From NCBI GenBank assembly GCA_022601195.1, contig JAHZIX010000041.1, positions 1-64,000 of the forward strand: DNA of 64,000 nucleotides, given 5' to 3'. Of the stretch, positions 25,989 through 34,972 are shown piece by piece; position 1 is the stretch's first letter, and each line of letters starts with the position of its first letter. The notes under the pieces are model-generated. The model was not told the origin of the DNA and did not search any database. It was given only the letters and a program-made list of their open reading frames with translations. Source of the stretch: Deltaproteobacteria bacterium (lineage in GTDB: Bacteria; Acidobacteriota; Thermoanaerobaculia; Multivoradales; JAHZIX01). The position numbers were made by a program, and so were the translations under genes.

Positions 25989-27874
25989 TAGAACCACCTC
26001 GATTCTCGCGAAGGCCGTAGGAGCTCCAACACAACAGGAGAAGGTGCAGCAGTCAAAGCACTCCAAGCGGCTTCTATCACTCGGAAACCCACCGGAGGTA
26101 TCAACAAGTTAGGGTTCTTGGTCGATAGAGAATTCGATCCTGCCGCTCCCAATAACCTCGCCAAGGGCGTCGTGGAGGAAGAAGCAGCGACCACTGGTGG
26201 TTTTTCTACACTACCGCCTCTGCTCCCCTCCTCCAGACGGGCTTGGCGGCTGGCAGGAAGAGCAACTCGCGCCTGTACCGCAGCGACAGGAACGGAAAAC
26301 GCTGGAACAGGAACGACCAGTTGGCCGGCGCCCGCAGGCAACTCGAGGGGCAAGCGACCACTCAGAAAGAGAACCTGCCTTCCCGCCACAGCACTCAAAG
26401 GAAAAACCAGGACCTCCTGCTGAGAGTTGACCGCTCCTAAGCTCACCACTCGGCCATCCCGATAACTGGTGGCCAAGGAAAACTCAGCTGGAAGGGTGAC
26501 CTCCAAGGTGGTGACCCCACGGCTTCGCACTTCGATCCAAAGTTGATAGAAGGCCTCCCCGGAAGCCCCCACAACAACGTCTACCAAGGCCCTGTCGATC
26601 TGAGCCGCTAGCACCTCTACACCTTCCGACCAAGCCAGTTTCCAAGTAGGCCTCCTCTCGCCAACGGACCAGCCCAGAGTCAGCCCTTCCGCCTCGATAA
26701 AACCTAGGGGCAGGTCCCCTATTTTCTCCGTCTCCACCCAGGAGTCGCCTGGATCTACCCATTGCAGGAAACCACCACCGAGGGCGCTCACTTTGGAATA
26801 GAGCTTGGCACTCGCTGCCCCAAGAGGAACCAGCACAGGACTGGCGAAGTCCACCATCGCCGGGCCAGTCATCTCTACCTGAAAAGTCAGTTCCTGGGGG
26901 TCATCCTCCAGGGGGGTTACTTCCAAAGATGTCCCCTCTCGCTGCCAGCCAGCTACCGCTTTCCCTTCTACAGCGATCACTTCTAGAAAAGAGGGCACCT
27001 CCACCAAGAGCCGGTCCAGCTGGCCCTGTAGCACCTTGACTCTTATCCAACCCTCGGCTTCCCCCAGGGTACGTCCCATGCGAATCACAGTGGCAGAAAG
27101 GGCCTCGAACCGCAGCGGTAGCCGCTGCCGATCCGGCGCCAAGGAATGTCCCAAGAAAACGAGTTGGTGGTGCCCACCGGGATGGCCGAGAAAACTCCAG
27201 GTCTTAGAACCACTGGGAGCACTAGGAATAGCAACGGCGGTCAGAACTCCGGACGAGGTGGCTGGGAGCGCCTTGTCATCTACCTCACTGATCTCCGCAT
27301 CCTGAACCCACGAAGGTGCTACCAGCGTTCCACTGACCAGGGCCGCTGCCGGCAGTTCGAGGTCCAGCCGCGCCGTGCGGCGGGAAGCTGCGGAATCTTC
27401 CACCAAGGAAACGGCCGATTCCACTGTGATGGTGTGGCGCCCCAAGCCGCGCAGCCGGAGCCGCCAACCCTCTCCGGCCTTGAGATAGCCTTCTGCGGAG
27501 GAAAAATCAGCGGCGACGAAGGTTCCGGAAGATGCCAACTGAATCTCATGCCAATCCCCATCGAGTAACGAGATGGTCAGCTCCTGGATGACCCGGGCAC
27601 TCTGGTCTCCAACCTCGATCGTCAATCTCGCCTCCTCGAAGGCCACCAAATTAGGTAGCTGAGGGGGAGGCTGAGGTTGAGGGAAGGCTCTATCCCGGAG
27701 ATTTTCGTACCGCTCGAGAGGAAGAGTGACTTGCCAAGCTTCCAGGGGAGCGGAGCCCATGATGAGGGCCAAACATGCGACCCACCAAGAGGCCAACCGG
27801 GCCGATCCCCGAAGCAAAGCCAGACCGCGAAATGTTCCCGTCACGAACCCGTAGAGTCTCGAGCTGATGGTCAT
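25988..27874 (-). CDS. Large exported beta-rich protein, first of a coupled pair
   Basis: 628 residues from ATG 27874, after GGGAGTTCCACG. N-terminal signal/anchor about 20-45 (ACLALIMGSAPLEAW), then QVTLPLERYENLRDRA, a Pro/Gln linker, and a long run of beta-strands without a recognised family. It resembles its downstream partner in start motif and general composition. The stop overlaps the next ATG by one base. The pair is probably a complex at the outer membrane or periplasm, but no domain gives a function. Confidence 0.75.
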   Translation of the reverse strand: MTISSRLYGFVTGTFRGLALLRGSARLASWWVACLALIMGSAPLEAWQVTLPLERYENLRDRAFPQPQPPPQLPNLVAFEEARLTIEVGDQSARVIQELTISLLDGDWHEIQLASSGTFVAADFSSAEGYLKAGEGWRLRLRGLGRHTITVESAVSLVEDSAASRRTARLDLELPAAALVSGTLVAPSWVQDAEISEVDDKALPATSSGVLTAVAIPSAPSGSKTWSFLGHPGGHHQLVFLGHSLAPDRQRLPLRFEALSATVIRMGRTLGEAEGWIRVKVLQGQLDRLLVEVPSFLEVIAVEGKAVAGWQREGTSLEVTPLEDDPQELTFQVEMTGPAMVDFASPVLVPLGAASAKLYSKVSALGGGFLQWVDPGDSWVETEKIGDLPLGFIEAEGLTLGWSVGERRPTWKLAWSEGVEVLAAQIDRALVDVVVGASGEAFYQLWIEVRSRGVTTLEVTLPAEFSLATSYRDGRVVSLGAVNSQQEVLVFPLSAVAGRQVLFLSGRLPLELPAGAGQLVVPVPAFSVPVAAVQARVALPASRQARLEEGSRGGSVEKPPVVAASSSTTPLARLLGAAGSNSLSTKNPNLLIPPVGFRVIEAAWSALTAAPSPVVLELLRPSRESRWF

Positions 27875-28128
27875 CGTGGAACTCCCTTCTCTGAAAGCGA
27901 AGCTGCCAAACGGCAGCAAATATGAAACCTGAGAGGAGCAAAACGAATGCCATGGGCCAGTTTCTGACCCATTCCTGGAGATCAGAGTTCTTCCCTGCCC
28001 CGGAATTCTTCGGACAAAGATCGATTCCGCTTCTAGATCACCGAGTTACCCGAGAATAGAAGCTCAAGACTGTGATTCAAAAAGGTGGATTCAATGAGAT
28101 GAGTTTTTCTTCGGTTGGTAGTCAACAG

Positions 28129-28392
28129 CTATCGGAGGGGCGCTTCCAGGGGGAATTGCTCTGAGAGCTTCCCTAGCTTGATGTGATTTCTCGACTGGCG
28201 AATCTCTCGGTCAACTCTCTCTGCCAACTCGAGGATCAACATCTCGCTGGGGCTAAACGAAGTACCCACCACTGCCGTACCTGTAGTCAAAGATTGTTCC
28301 TTTTCGGTGAGACTGCTCCTCTCTGGCCCAACGACTCCTCCGTGGTCAGACAGGGGGTTCTCGAGAAGGAGGCCTATGGCCACGAGGATCAT
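28129..28392 (-). CDS. Possible small protein, 87 residues
   Basis: An open frame from ATG 28392 whose last 40 residues (SEMLILELAERVDREIRQSR, then KLGKLSEQF) look like a real amphipathic helix with natural codon choice. It starts 17 bases from the divergent gene at 28409 and has no clear ribosome site, and no family is recognised. It may be a chance frame. Confidence 0.25.
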   Translation of the reverse strand: MILVAIGLLLENPLSDHGGVVGPERSSLTEKEQSLTTGTAVVGTSFSPSEMLILELAERVDREIRQSRNHIKLGKLSEQFPLEAPLR

Positions 28393-28408
28393 CTTCAAGG
28401 AGTACCGA

Positions 28409-28966
28409 ATGTTCAAAGGAATTTCCGCCTGTCTCCTCGCTTTCGCCCTAGGTGCCGGTCTCATGTTGGCCCTTCCGGCGAGCACTACCGAGCGCATCAC
28501 GAGCGTCTTCGTCACCAATATCCCTAGCCCACAAGAGATTCGTGGCCAGGTGCAGGTAAAGGGAATCATTCGTCACAGTGCCCTAGAACGAAAAGAAGAT
28601 CTCATCGTCTCCCCGGCGGAGCGCTATGAAACCACGCAGCTCACAGATGGAGGCGTGCTAAGAACCGATGGGTTCACTTCTGTTTCTTTGAGCTTCCAAG
28701 GAGAAATCAAGGGGCAACCGTCGAAAAGCGGGGCCGTCGGGGTCATTCTTTTGCCGGACGAAAGTAGCATTCTGCGGGCCTATCAAGAGGATGGTCATTT
28801 GCAGTTGCCCCTGGAAGCAGCGGTCACCGTTGCAGCCAACCAGGGCTCCTATTTCAGCGCATCAGAGGCGGACCTACCCATCGCCTTTCCCCGCTATCGG
28901 ATCCTGCTCTACAACTCTACCGACAAGACGGCCTCGGTGAATGTCTTCGCCTATCTGAAAAACTAA
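28409..28966 (+). CDS. Exported hypothetical protein
   Basis: 185 residues from ATG 28409, after AAGGAGTACCGA. N-terminal signal or anchor (about 5-24, ACLLAFALGAGLMLALP), then a beta-rich body (RITSVFVTNIPSPQEIRG, QVKGII, VSLSFQGEIKG) and a short hydrophobic-aromatic end (VNVFAYLKN). No family was recognised. The body looks like a periplasmic beta-sandwich. It stands alone. Confidence 0.65.
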   Translation: MFKGISACLLAFALGAGLMLALPASTTERITSVFVTNIPSPQEIRGQVQVKGIIRHSALERKEDLIVSPAERYETTQLTDGGVLRTDGFTSVSLSFQGEIKGQPSKSGAVGVILLPDESSILRAYQEDGHLQLPLEAAVTVAANQGSYFSASEADLPIAFPRYRILLYNSTDKTASVNVFAYLKN

Positions 28967-29149
28967 CCTAACGAGCTCCCCGGCCTTTTGTAGTCTGAAG
29001 TGAAACTCTCAATGCCTCGGACCGAGCTTTTGACAGCAATTCCTCTTTGGAATCTTCGACAAACCCCGGGCGCACCTCCGCGGTCTTCCCCTGGATCCAC
29101 CGCCAGGTCTCTCGTTCATGCCCACTAGAAACTCTCACCGCTGGCGGTT

Positions 29150-30499
29150 TCAGAAGCTAGCCGCCAAGGCTTGGCGCGCCGCGTCACCGGTTAGCAGCTC
29201 CGGTGGGCAGTCTTTTGCGCCGTAGAGGGCCACCGGTTCGAATCCTTTTCCCTGGAGAGCTAGAGTCAGGAGATCCTCCGCGCTAAGAGTCGGACGCCCG
29301 GAGCGGTGCTGCAAAGGAATGCGCACCCCTCCGATGCCGTCGTAGGCGCGGTAGACCACCTCGGTACACACCAGTCGATCGGAACGAAAGAAGTCGAAAT
29401 CGAAGTTGTAGAGCTTGCCTTCGTGGACGGCCGCTCGCCCCAAAGCCACGGCCACGTCTGGCCGCTCGAGGCGGGGCCGAATCAACACCATGGCGTCGAC
29501 AGCAAGAGTTTCTTCCAAGGAACGAAATAGGACCCCATCTTTGAGCGCCTCCAGTACCCGGCGCGGCCCGGACCATTTGGCAGCGCGATCTTCGTCTACC
29601 TTGACTCCGAGCTGATGCCGATCCTCTTCCGACCCCACATACAGAGCAGCATGGGGCCAAAACCCCGGTAGGAAAAGATTGCTAAAAGCATGGTCATGAC
29701 GAGTCACCAGGACATCACCCGGTCGCAGCAGAGAGTCGATACTCCGTAGAACGTCGGGAGTCACTCGTTTCGCCTGCCAGCGATCCTTCAGAGTCGAAAC
29801 GATCCGACCAGAAGACTCCAGAACAGCAAAGCTGGCCTTCTGGCGAGCCGAAGCGCCGCGACGCCTCCAGGAATGCTCGCGGTAGCGAAGTAAGATACGC
29901 AAGAAACGCCGCTTGCTGCGATCCAGGGTCTCCTCAAGATGATCTAACTCTCGAGCGATAAATCCAACCACCGGATCCCCCGCCAGAGCCCTCAACTCCC
30001 TAGAGTGAGATTCTGCCCAAGCCATGGCGCTTCGCAACCGCCTCGCCTTACGAGGACTGGAAAGGGAGCGGTAAATCCGAGTCAGCTGCTTGGCCGGAAT
30101 GCGCAATTCTGCAGAGGGCTCGTTGAGCTTGCGCTGAATGAGGCGATGGGTCGCCAAGTCGTCGACGAGAAAACGATCCATCCTCACAACGCAGCAAGCT
30201 GCACCATAAGCGAGAAGGAAGAGGCGGCGATCCTCGGTAGTGTCCATCCCTTCCAGGCCGGCGGAGACACCTTCGGAGGCCTCCTGAATCACTTCCCACA
30301 GCCCTTCCCGAACGGTGAGAAAACGGGCAAACCAAAGGCGCAAGGGCTCTTCCTCCGCCGGTCGGAAAAAGCCCCTAGTGAGGCCCTCAGCCAAATCAAG
30401 GCTCTCCGCAGCGACGCGCTCTAACTCCACTGCAGATGGGGCGAGAGAGGCATAGGCACGGGCGCTGCGTTGTGCCAAATAGCCTTTAGATTCCTTCAT
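29150..30499 (-). CDS. YiiX/YebB-like NlpC/P60-superfamily cysteine hydrolase
   Basis: 449 residues. The N-terminal two thirds are helical and unrecognised; the C terminus (about 255-430) matches the YiiX/YebB permuted NlpC/P60 fold: LLRPGDVLVTRHDHAFSN, WPHAALYVG with the catalytic His, and RSDRLVCTEVVYRAYDG with the nucleophilic Cys near 377. Such hydrolases cut amide or ester bonds in peptidoglycan or lipids. There is no signal peptide. Start is uncertain: ATG 30499 has no clear ribosome site and a TTG lies at 30526. Confidence 0.75.
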   Translation of the reverse strand: MKESKGYLAQRSARAYASLAPSAVELERVAAESLDLAEGLTRGFFRPAEEEPLRLWFARFLTVREGLWEVIQEASEGVSAGLEGMDTTEDRRLFLLAYGAACCVVRMDRFLVDDLATHRLIQRKLNEPSAELRIPAKQLTRIYRSLSSPRKARRLRSAMAWAESHSRELRALAGDPVVGFIARELDHLEETLDRSKRRFLRILLRYREHSWRRRGASARQKASFAVLESSGRIVSTLKDRWQAKRVTPDVLRSIDSLLRPGDVLVTRHDHAFSNLFLPGFWPHAALYVGSEEDRHQLGVKVDEDRAAKWSGPRRVLEALKDGVLFRSLEETLAVDAMVLIRPRLERPDVAVALGRAAVHEGKLYNFDFDFFRSDRLVCTEVVYRAYDGIGGVRIPLQHRSGRPTLSAEDLLTLALQGKGFEPVALYGAKDCPPELLTGDAARQALAASF

Positions 30500-31056
30500 T
30501 GGACCGCCGAAGAAAGGGTTGGGCAAGCTCCACCACTAACGCTGGAAAATCCGATGTTGCTATGGACAGTGGCTGAGCCGGGTGGACGAGGACACATTCC
30601 TTCTAGTTTAACAACACGCCCTGCAAACGGACGAAGGAGAGACTCAAAGACGAGGAGAGCTCCCCGTTGAGCCGACATCTGTCCTCGTCTGAGGACAGTC
30701 ATGAGTTCGCCCCGTACCGCAACTTGGATGAAACCGACACCCCACCAGGCTGCATGCTCCGGCCTTCGCGCATGGACTGCCCCTTTGGAAATCGCTGGTT
30801 TTCAACTCAGGGTTCGGGGTGCAGAAAGCTGCTTTACTGCTGGAATTTGCCTCTGATGGAGGGCTTGGCTTCGGCATTCAATCCCTGTTTCCAGTCGGCG
30901 AAAGAGCTGACTTACAACCCTCAACAGACCTTCCTCACAGAGTTGGCACACAACTTGCCATATGCCACCACTAACGGTGAAACCGGGGGCCTGGTTCCCC
31001 TCCCCGGGTCCTCGGAATCACCGGATGACTCAGATGCTATGTGAAAGGAGCACGCC
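30500..31056. other. Intergenic region between divergent genes
   Basis: About 550 bases between the diverging YiiX-like and BON genes. It should carry both promoters. Frames inside are short with no product. A GC-rich segment near 30988-31012 could fold weakly. No RNA gene is recognised. Confidence 0.4.
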
Positions 31057-31833
31057 ATGATTCGCTTCAACCGAAATACTCTCGTCGCCTCAGCTCTAAC
31101 GCTGGCCCTCGCGGCGACGATCTCCGTTTCATCTGCACAAGCCCAGATTGCTGAGACTGGAGATCAAACGACACTCATCAAAGTCGAGCAGCGGCTAGCC
31201 AACCGCGGCTTCGAACCCGCTACCGGAGTCTACTCAAAACTGAACGGGGGAGTGGTCACTCTTACTGGATCGGTGGAGACTCTTCGTCAAAGCGTCAAAG
31301 CGGAACGCGCCATTGCCAAGATTCGAGGAGTCCAAAGAGTCGATAATCACCTCGAGGTTGCCAGCTTCGGCCGACCCGATGAATCGATCCGAAAGGATAT
31401 TCAGAACACCCTCGACACCTATCTCTCCAATCAGGTTTTTGATTGGGTTGAGGCTCGGGTCGAAAGCGGCCAAGTTCTTCTAACCGGGCAGGTAGACAAC
31501 CCCTCGACTCAAGCCCGCATCCAGCGAGCGATCACCAAGGTGCCTGGTGTTTGGCGTCTGGTCAATAGCGTCGAAACCTTGCCGGTCTCCCTCTTCGACG
31601 ACGAAGTCCGTAGCCAGGCTCTGGTTGCTATCTACTCCCACCCGGCCTTCGTCGGCCAGGGACTGCTCAACAATCCATCGATTCACATTCTGGTGAGTCA
31701 TGGGCGGATCGCCCTGAAAGGGACCGTTGCCACTCTGGCCCAAAAGCGGCTGGCTGAGTCACTGGTTCGTTCCGGAACACTTTCCTACGGAGTCGACAAC
31801 CAGATCCTCATCTCTCGCCGAATTCGTAGCTAA
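31057..31833 (+). CDS. Exported BON-domain protein (three BON repeats)
   Basis: 258 residues from ATG 31057, after AAAGGAGCACGCC. Signal peptide about 1-29 (ending SAQAQ). Three BON modules follow: about 40-105 (GGVVTLTGSVETLRQ, AIAKIRGVQRVDNHL), about 112-180 (GQVLLTGQVDNPSTQAR, VPGVWRLVNSV) and about 185-255 (GRIALKGTVATLAQK). BON domains bind phospholipid at the outer membrane, as in OsmY and DolP. It is likely a periplasmic envelope-stability protein. Confidence 0.92.
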   Translation: MIRFNRNTLVASALTLALAATISVSSAQAQIAETGDQTTLIKVEQRLANRGFEPATGVYSKLNGGVVTLTGSVETLRQSVKAERAIAKIRGVQRVDNHLEVASFGRPDESIRKDIQNTLDTYLSNQVFDWVEARVESGQVLLTGQVDNPSTQARIQRAITKVPGVWRLVNSVETLPVSLFDDEVRSQALVAIYSHPAFVGQGLLNNPSIHILVSHGRIALKGTVATLAQKRLAESLVRSGTLSYGVDNQILISRRIRS

Positions 31834-31934
31834 CGATTCGTTCCCGTCCGCACACATCAAGTTAAGTCCACACACTTTCGAGAGCTGGGTCGATCGGGGT
31901 CTTCCCTCGGTGGCCCAGCTTCGCTTTTTCTCCC

Positions 31935-33029
31935 CTATCTATACTCTCGATCCAAAAGGTAGAGATACATGACCGCCATGGAGTCCTGGTCCTCTCCGGA
32001 TGTGTTGTCATAGATACTGACCAGCTCGTACTCGTGATCCCGATAGAGAGGGAGCCCTTCGGGGCTGGAAAAGAAGTCAACGTGCTCGATACCAATCCCC
32101 TTCTTCGCCGGCCGTACCTGACTACGAAACACCGATTCCCCGGAGGTAAGATCTCGCAACTCCAGCGATTCTGCGAAGGGATGAAGGTGAACGGCAATGT
32201 AGTGGACGGTGGTATCGAAGGGCAGGTTCAAGATCTCCGTTACTAAAGTATGATTCTCTTCGCGCCCCGGCTTGACCACCCAATGACCGCTGAATCGCTG
32301 CCCTAGAGAGTCTTGGTAGTCGGTATCCGAGGCGCTATTGCGAACCAGGCAGCCGGGGCCATGCTCCTCCCCGTCAGCCGGAACGCGTCCAAAAACCACC
32401 GAATTTTCTTCCTGGGAAGCTAGACCGTAGGCTGCCAAGGAAAACAGCGGCTTCAAAGGTTTCGCCAAGTCCCTTGCCGCCACAAAGTCGATATCTACCT
32501 TATGCCGAACCTGGAAGACTTCCTCAGACCGATTGAGGTTGAGCACCTGAGTGGTCAAATTCAGCGCTTCCTGGGAAAGGACCGGAATACCGAAGCCTTC
32601 CGGCAACTCGATGGAAAACTGCCCTTGAGAAAGAGTAAACAGGCGACCACTGATCGCTTTCTCGAAACCGAACAGTTCGTTGTGTTCTAGGGGATCCAGG
32701 TCCAAGTTGCTATGACACATGAACTCCTGAGACATGGCGGTAGACCCATCCGCCCCAACCATGGTGGCCCGGTAGCCGGTGATCCACAATAATTCCCCAG
32801 GTTCGAGCTCTTCGACACCTTCCTCTCCGAGGGCGAGGGTTTGAAATCCCTGAGGCCCCATCATGGAGCGATAGGGGCGATCTACCGAATACACTTCCGA
32901 AAGAATTTGTCTCGATCGAATCTCAGCTTGGGCAGCGCTAGCCGGTGAATCCTTCGGCAAGAAGAAGGCTATCGCCAATAAGCCGGCACCAAGAGGAATC
33001 AAGACCCAGGGGCGCATCCAAGAAGTCAT
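31935..33029 (-). CDS. Exported PHM-like (copper type II monooxygenase-fold) protein
   Basis: 364 residues with an N-terminal membrane or signal segment (about 7-25). Two beta-sandwich-like halves are suggested by EFMCHSNLDLD (about 103-113) and, in the second half, VHYIAVHLHPFAESLEL and SIYDNTSGEDQDSMAVMYLY. The HLH plus a downstream Met in a VYDNT-type strand matches the CuM site of peptidylglycine hydroxylating monooxygenase (two His, one Met). The CuH histidines are not clear, so catalysis is uncertain. It may be a copper-binding or degenerate monooxygenase-fold protein. Stands alone near the TRAP operon. Confidence 0.5.
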   Translation of the reverse strand: MTSWMRPWVLIPLGAGLLAIAFFLPKDSPASAAQAEIRSRQILSEVYSVDRPYRSMMGPQGFQTLALGEEGVEELEPGELLWITGYRATMVGADGSTAMSQEFMCHSNLDLDPLEHNELFGFEKAISGRLFTLSQGQFSIELPEGFGIPVLSQEALNLTTQVLNLNRSEEVFQVRHKVDIDFVAARDLAKPLKPLFSLAAYGLASQEENSVVFGRVPADGEEHGPGCLVRNSASDTDYQDSLGQRFSGHWVVKPGREENHTLVTEILNLPFDTTVHYIAVHLHPFAESLELRDLTSGESVFRSQVRPAKKGIGIEHVDFFSSPEGLPLYRDHEYELVSIYDNTSGEDQDSMAVMYLYLLDREYR

Positions 33030-33049
33030 CGATGAGATTCTCTAAAATT

Positions 33050-33091
33050 AGGAAATCGAGGTTAGGAGATCGAGGTCAGGAAATCGAAGTG
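33050..33091. repeat. Three 14-bp tandem repeats
   Basis: AGGAAATCGAGGTT, AGGAGATCGAGGTC, AGGAAATCGAAGTG in direct succession between the PHM-like gene and the TRAP operon end. Possibly slippage-generated. Confidence 0.7.
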
Positions 33092-33160
33092 CCGACGGAG
33101 AATGAGAAACTCGCAAGTCGCAAGAGAACATAACACGACGGTCCCTTTTGGAGACTTGAC

Positions 33161-34972
33161 TCAACCTCTTCCCAGCAAAGTCAAGAGTCCCGTGGTCAGA
33201 CCGGGCACATAGGTGATCAATAGGACCCCCACACCAAGAATTAGCAACATCGGCAGCGCTGCTCGATAGATCAACAAGAGGGGTTTCTCGAATCGATAAG
33301 AAGCCAAGAAGAGGTTGAGCCCCACCGGTGGAGTCAAATATCCCAACTCTAAGTTGGCTACGAAAATAATCCCCAAATGCACCGGATGAATTCCGAATGC
33401 GACCCCCAAGGGAACGATCAAAGGAACCACCACAACGATGGCTGAGAAAATATCCATCAAGCAGCCGACCAGCAGCAAGAAGACATTCAGGGCCAAAAGA
33501 AAGACCAAGGGAGACGAGATGTGCCCTTGAGCCCAGTCCACCACCCGAGTCGGCACTTGAGCGTCTACCAAATAATTCGTCAACCCCATGGCCACACCAA
33601 GAATGATCAAGACACCGCCCACCAAGACCGTGCAATGGCGGAGGACTCGGGGAAGATCTTGGGTCAACGAGAGATCTCGATGCACGAAAGCTTGCACCAC
33701 CAGTGCATAGAGAGCTGCCACGGCCGAGGCTTCCACCGGCGTTGCCCAACCGCTGAAGATGGCAATGAGCACCACTACGGGCAGGAGCAACTCCCACTTG
33801 CCCTGCCACAGAGCCTTCCCGGCTTCTTTTCCCTCGAAGGGAATGCGTCGCGCTCCTTGAAGCCACCCTTCTCTCACCCCCCAAATCACCAATAACAGCA
33901 CTAGGAGAAGACCAGGTATGAGGCCGCCAATGAAAAGATCCTCAATGGGGACTTTGGCAACGATGGCGTAGAGAATCAACGGAAGAGCTGGCGGAAATAG
34001 TAGGCCCAGGGAGCCGGAAGCCGTGAGCAGGCCAAGGGAAAATTCTTCCCGATATCCGTCGCTTTGGAGGGCATGAAAGAGCAGCCCTCCCAAGGCGAGA
34101 ATCGTCACTCCGGAACCACCGGTAAAGGCGGTAAAGAAAGCACAGACGACGGCGCAGACCACGGCCGTCCCACCCGGCATCCAGCCGAAGAACGCTCTGA
34201 ATACTCGCAATAGGCGGGTGGAAGACTTCCCTTCTGCCAGGAGAAAACCAGCCAGTGTAAACAGGGGAATTGCCGGCAAGGTCGGCGACACGACCAAGCG
34301 GTAAGTCTCCGCTGGCACGGCCGCTGCTGGAACACCTTCCGCCATGAAGAGAAGCACCGCAAAACCACCAATGGCAGCAAAAATGGGACCACCCAACAGA
34401 GTCGCTACCAACAAGATGAGTAGACCCGGCCAGGCGGGACGAAACTCCAGAAGCTCTGGGTGGCGAGCTATCCAGGTTGCGACTCCGATCGCCGCCAAGG
34501 CGAGGAGTCGGCCAGGCCACCGAGCAGAAGATCGCCAAACGAGCCGAACAGCGATCAGGCCGAAACCGATGGGCATGGCCAGCTGGCCGATCCACACCGG
34601 CACCCCCGCCGCGATCATCGTTTCCGCCTCCCGCTCCAGAACGATCAAATCGAAGCAGGCCCAGAAAAGCAGCGTCGATATCCCTGCAGCCACCGCCCCA
34701 GCGAACCCACCGCTCAGACTCCGGAACCGACCCTTGGGGATCAGCTCACCGGTCGCCAGAGCGAGCAACTTGCCTTCGGTGGCTGCCAGAGCTGCGCCGA
34801 GAAACCCGACCCAGAGAGTGAGATGCTGGGTGAAGGCAGCCGAACCGGGAACACCGATTCCGAAGAGCTTGCGCGCTACGATCTCCACGAGAGGCAGCAG
34901 AACCATCGCCAGCAGGGCGAGCCCCGAGAAGCCTCCCTCCCAACGATCCAGACGGGCGAAAAGGTTCTTCAG
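33161..34972 (-). CDS. dctM: TRAP transporter fused small-large permease (DctQ-DctM)
   Basis: 603 residues if started at CTG 34972. The CTG overlaps the TGA of dctP (CTGA) and follows GGGGGAGACAA, and the extra N terminus restores the usual first DctQ membrane helix; an ATG at 34906 would cut into it. The DctQ part (about 1-165, four helices) leads to DctM (about 170-600, TLAGFLLAEG, FTGGSGVTILALGG, LGYLTPPVGLNLF). It forms the membrane channel importing an organic solute with sodium or protons. Third gene of the TatT-DctP-DctQM operon. Confidence 0.92.
   Translation of the reverse strand: MKNLFARLDRWEGGFSGLALLAMVLLPLVEIVARKLFGIGVPGSAAFTQHLTLWVGFLGAALAATEGKLLALATGELIPKGRFRSLSGGFAGAVAAGISTLLFWACFDLIVLEREAETMIAAGVPVWIGQLAMPIGFGLIAVRLVWRSSARWPGRLLALAAIGVATWIARHPELLEFRPAWPGLLILLVATLLGGPIFAAIGGFAVLLFMAEGVPAAAVPAETYRLVVSPTLPAIPLFTLAGFLLAEGKSSTRLLRVFRAFFGWMPGGTAVVCAVVCAFFTAFTGGSGVTILALGGLLFHALQSDGYREEFSLGLLTASGSLGLLFPPALPLILYAIVAKVPIEDLFIGGLIPGLLLVLLLVIWGVREGWLQGARRIPFEGKEAGKALWQGKWELLLPVVVLIAIFSGWATPVEASAVAALYALVVQAFVHRDLSLTQDLPRVLRHCTVLVGGVLIILGVAMGLTNYLVDAQVPTRVVDWAQGHISSPLVFLLALNVFLLLVGCLMDIFSAIVVVVPLIVPLGVAFGIHPVHLGIIFVANLELGYLTPPVGLNLFLASYRFEKPLLLIYRAALPMLLILGVGVLLITYVPGLTTGLLTLLGRG

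Noticed and set aside
27690..27953. Small frame starting with a membrane-like segment (MAFVLLLSGFIFAAV)
   Set aside because: Most of it overlaps the start of the 628-residue exported protein in another frame; the hydrophobic run may be chance and no ribosome site was found.
28031..28051. CTAGATCACCGAGTTACCC resembling CTAGATCACTGGGTCACC near 4542-4560
   Set aside because: Match is short and imperfect (about 15 of 19) and no longer repeat surrounds it.
29230..29245. GGTTCGAATCC resembling a tRNA T-loop
   Set aside because: It lies in the coding sequence of the YiiX-like gene, encodes conserved-looking residues there and has no surrounding cloverleaf.
33048..33884. 278-residue minus-strand frame
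   Set aside because: It is an out-of-frame shadow of the TRAP permease gene, rich in Ser/Gly/Arg and without motifs.
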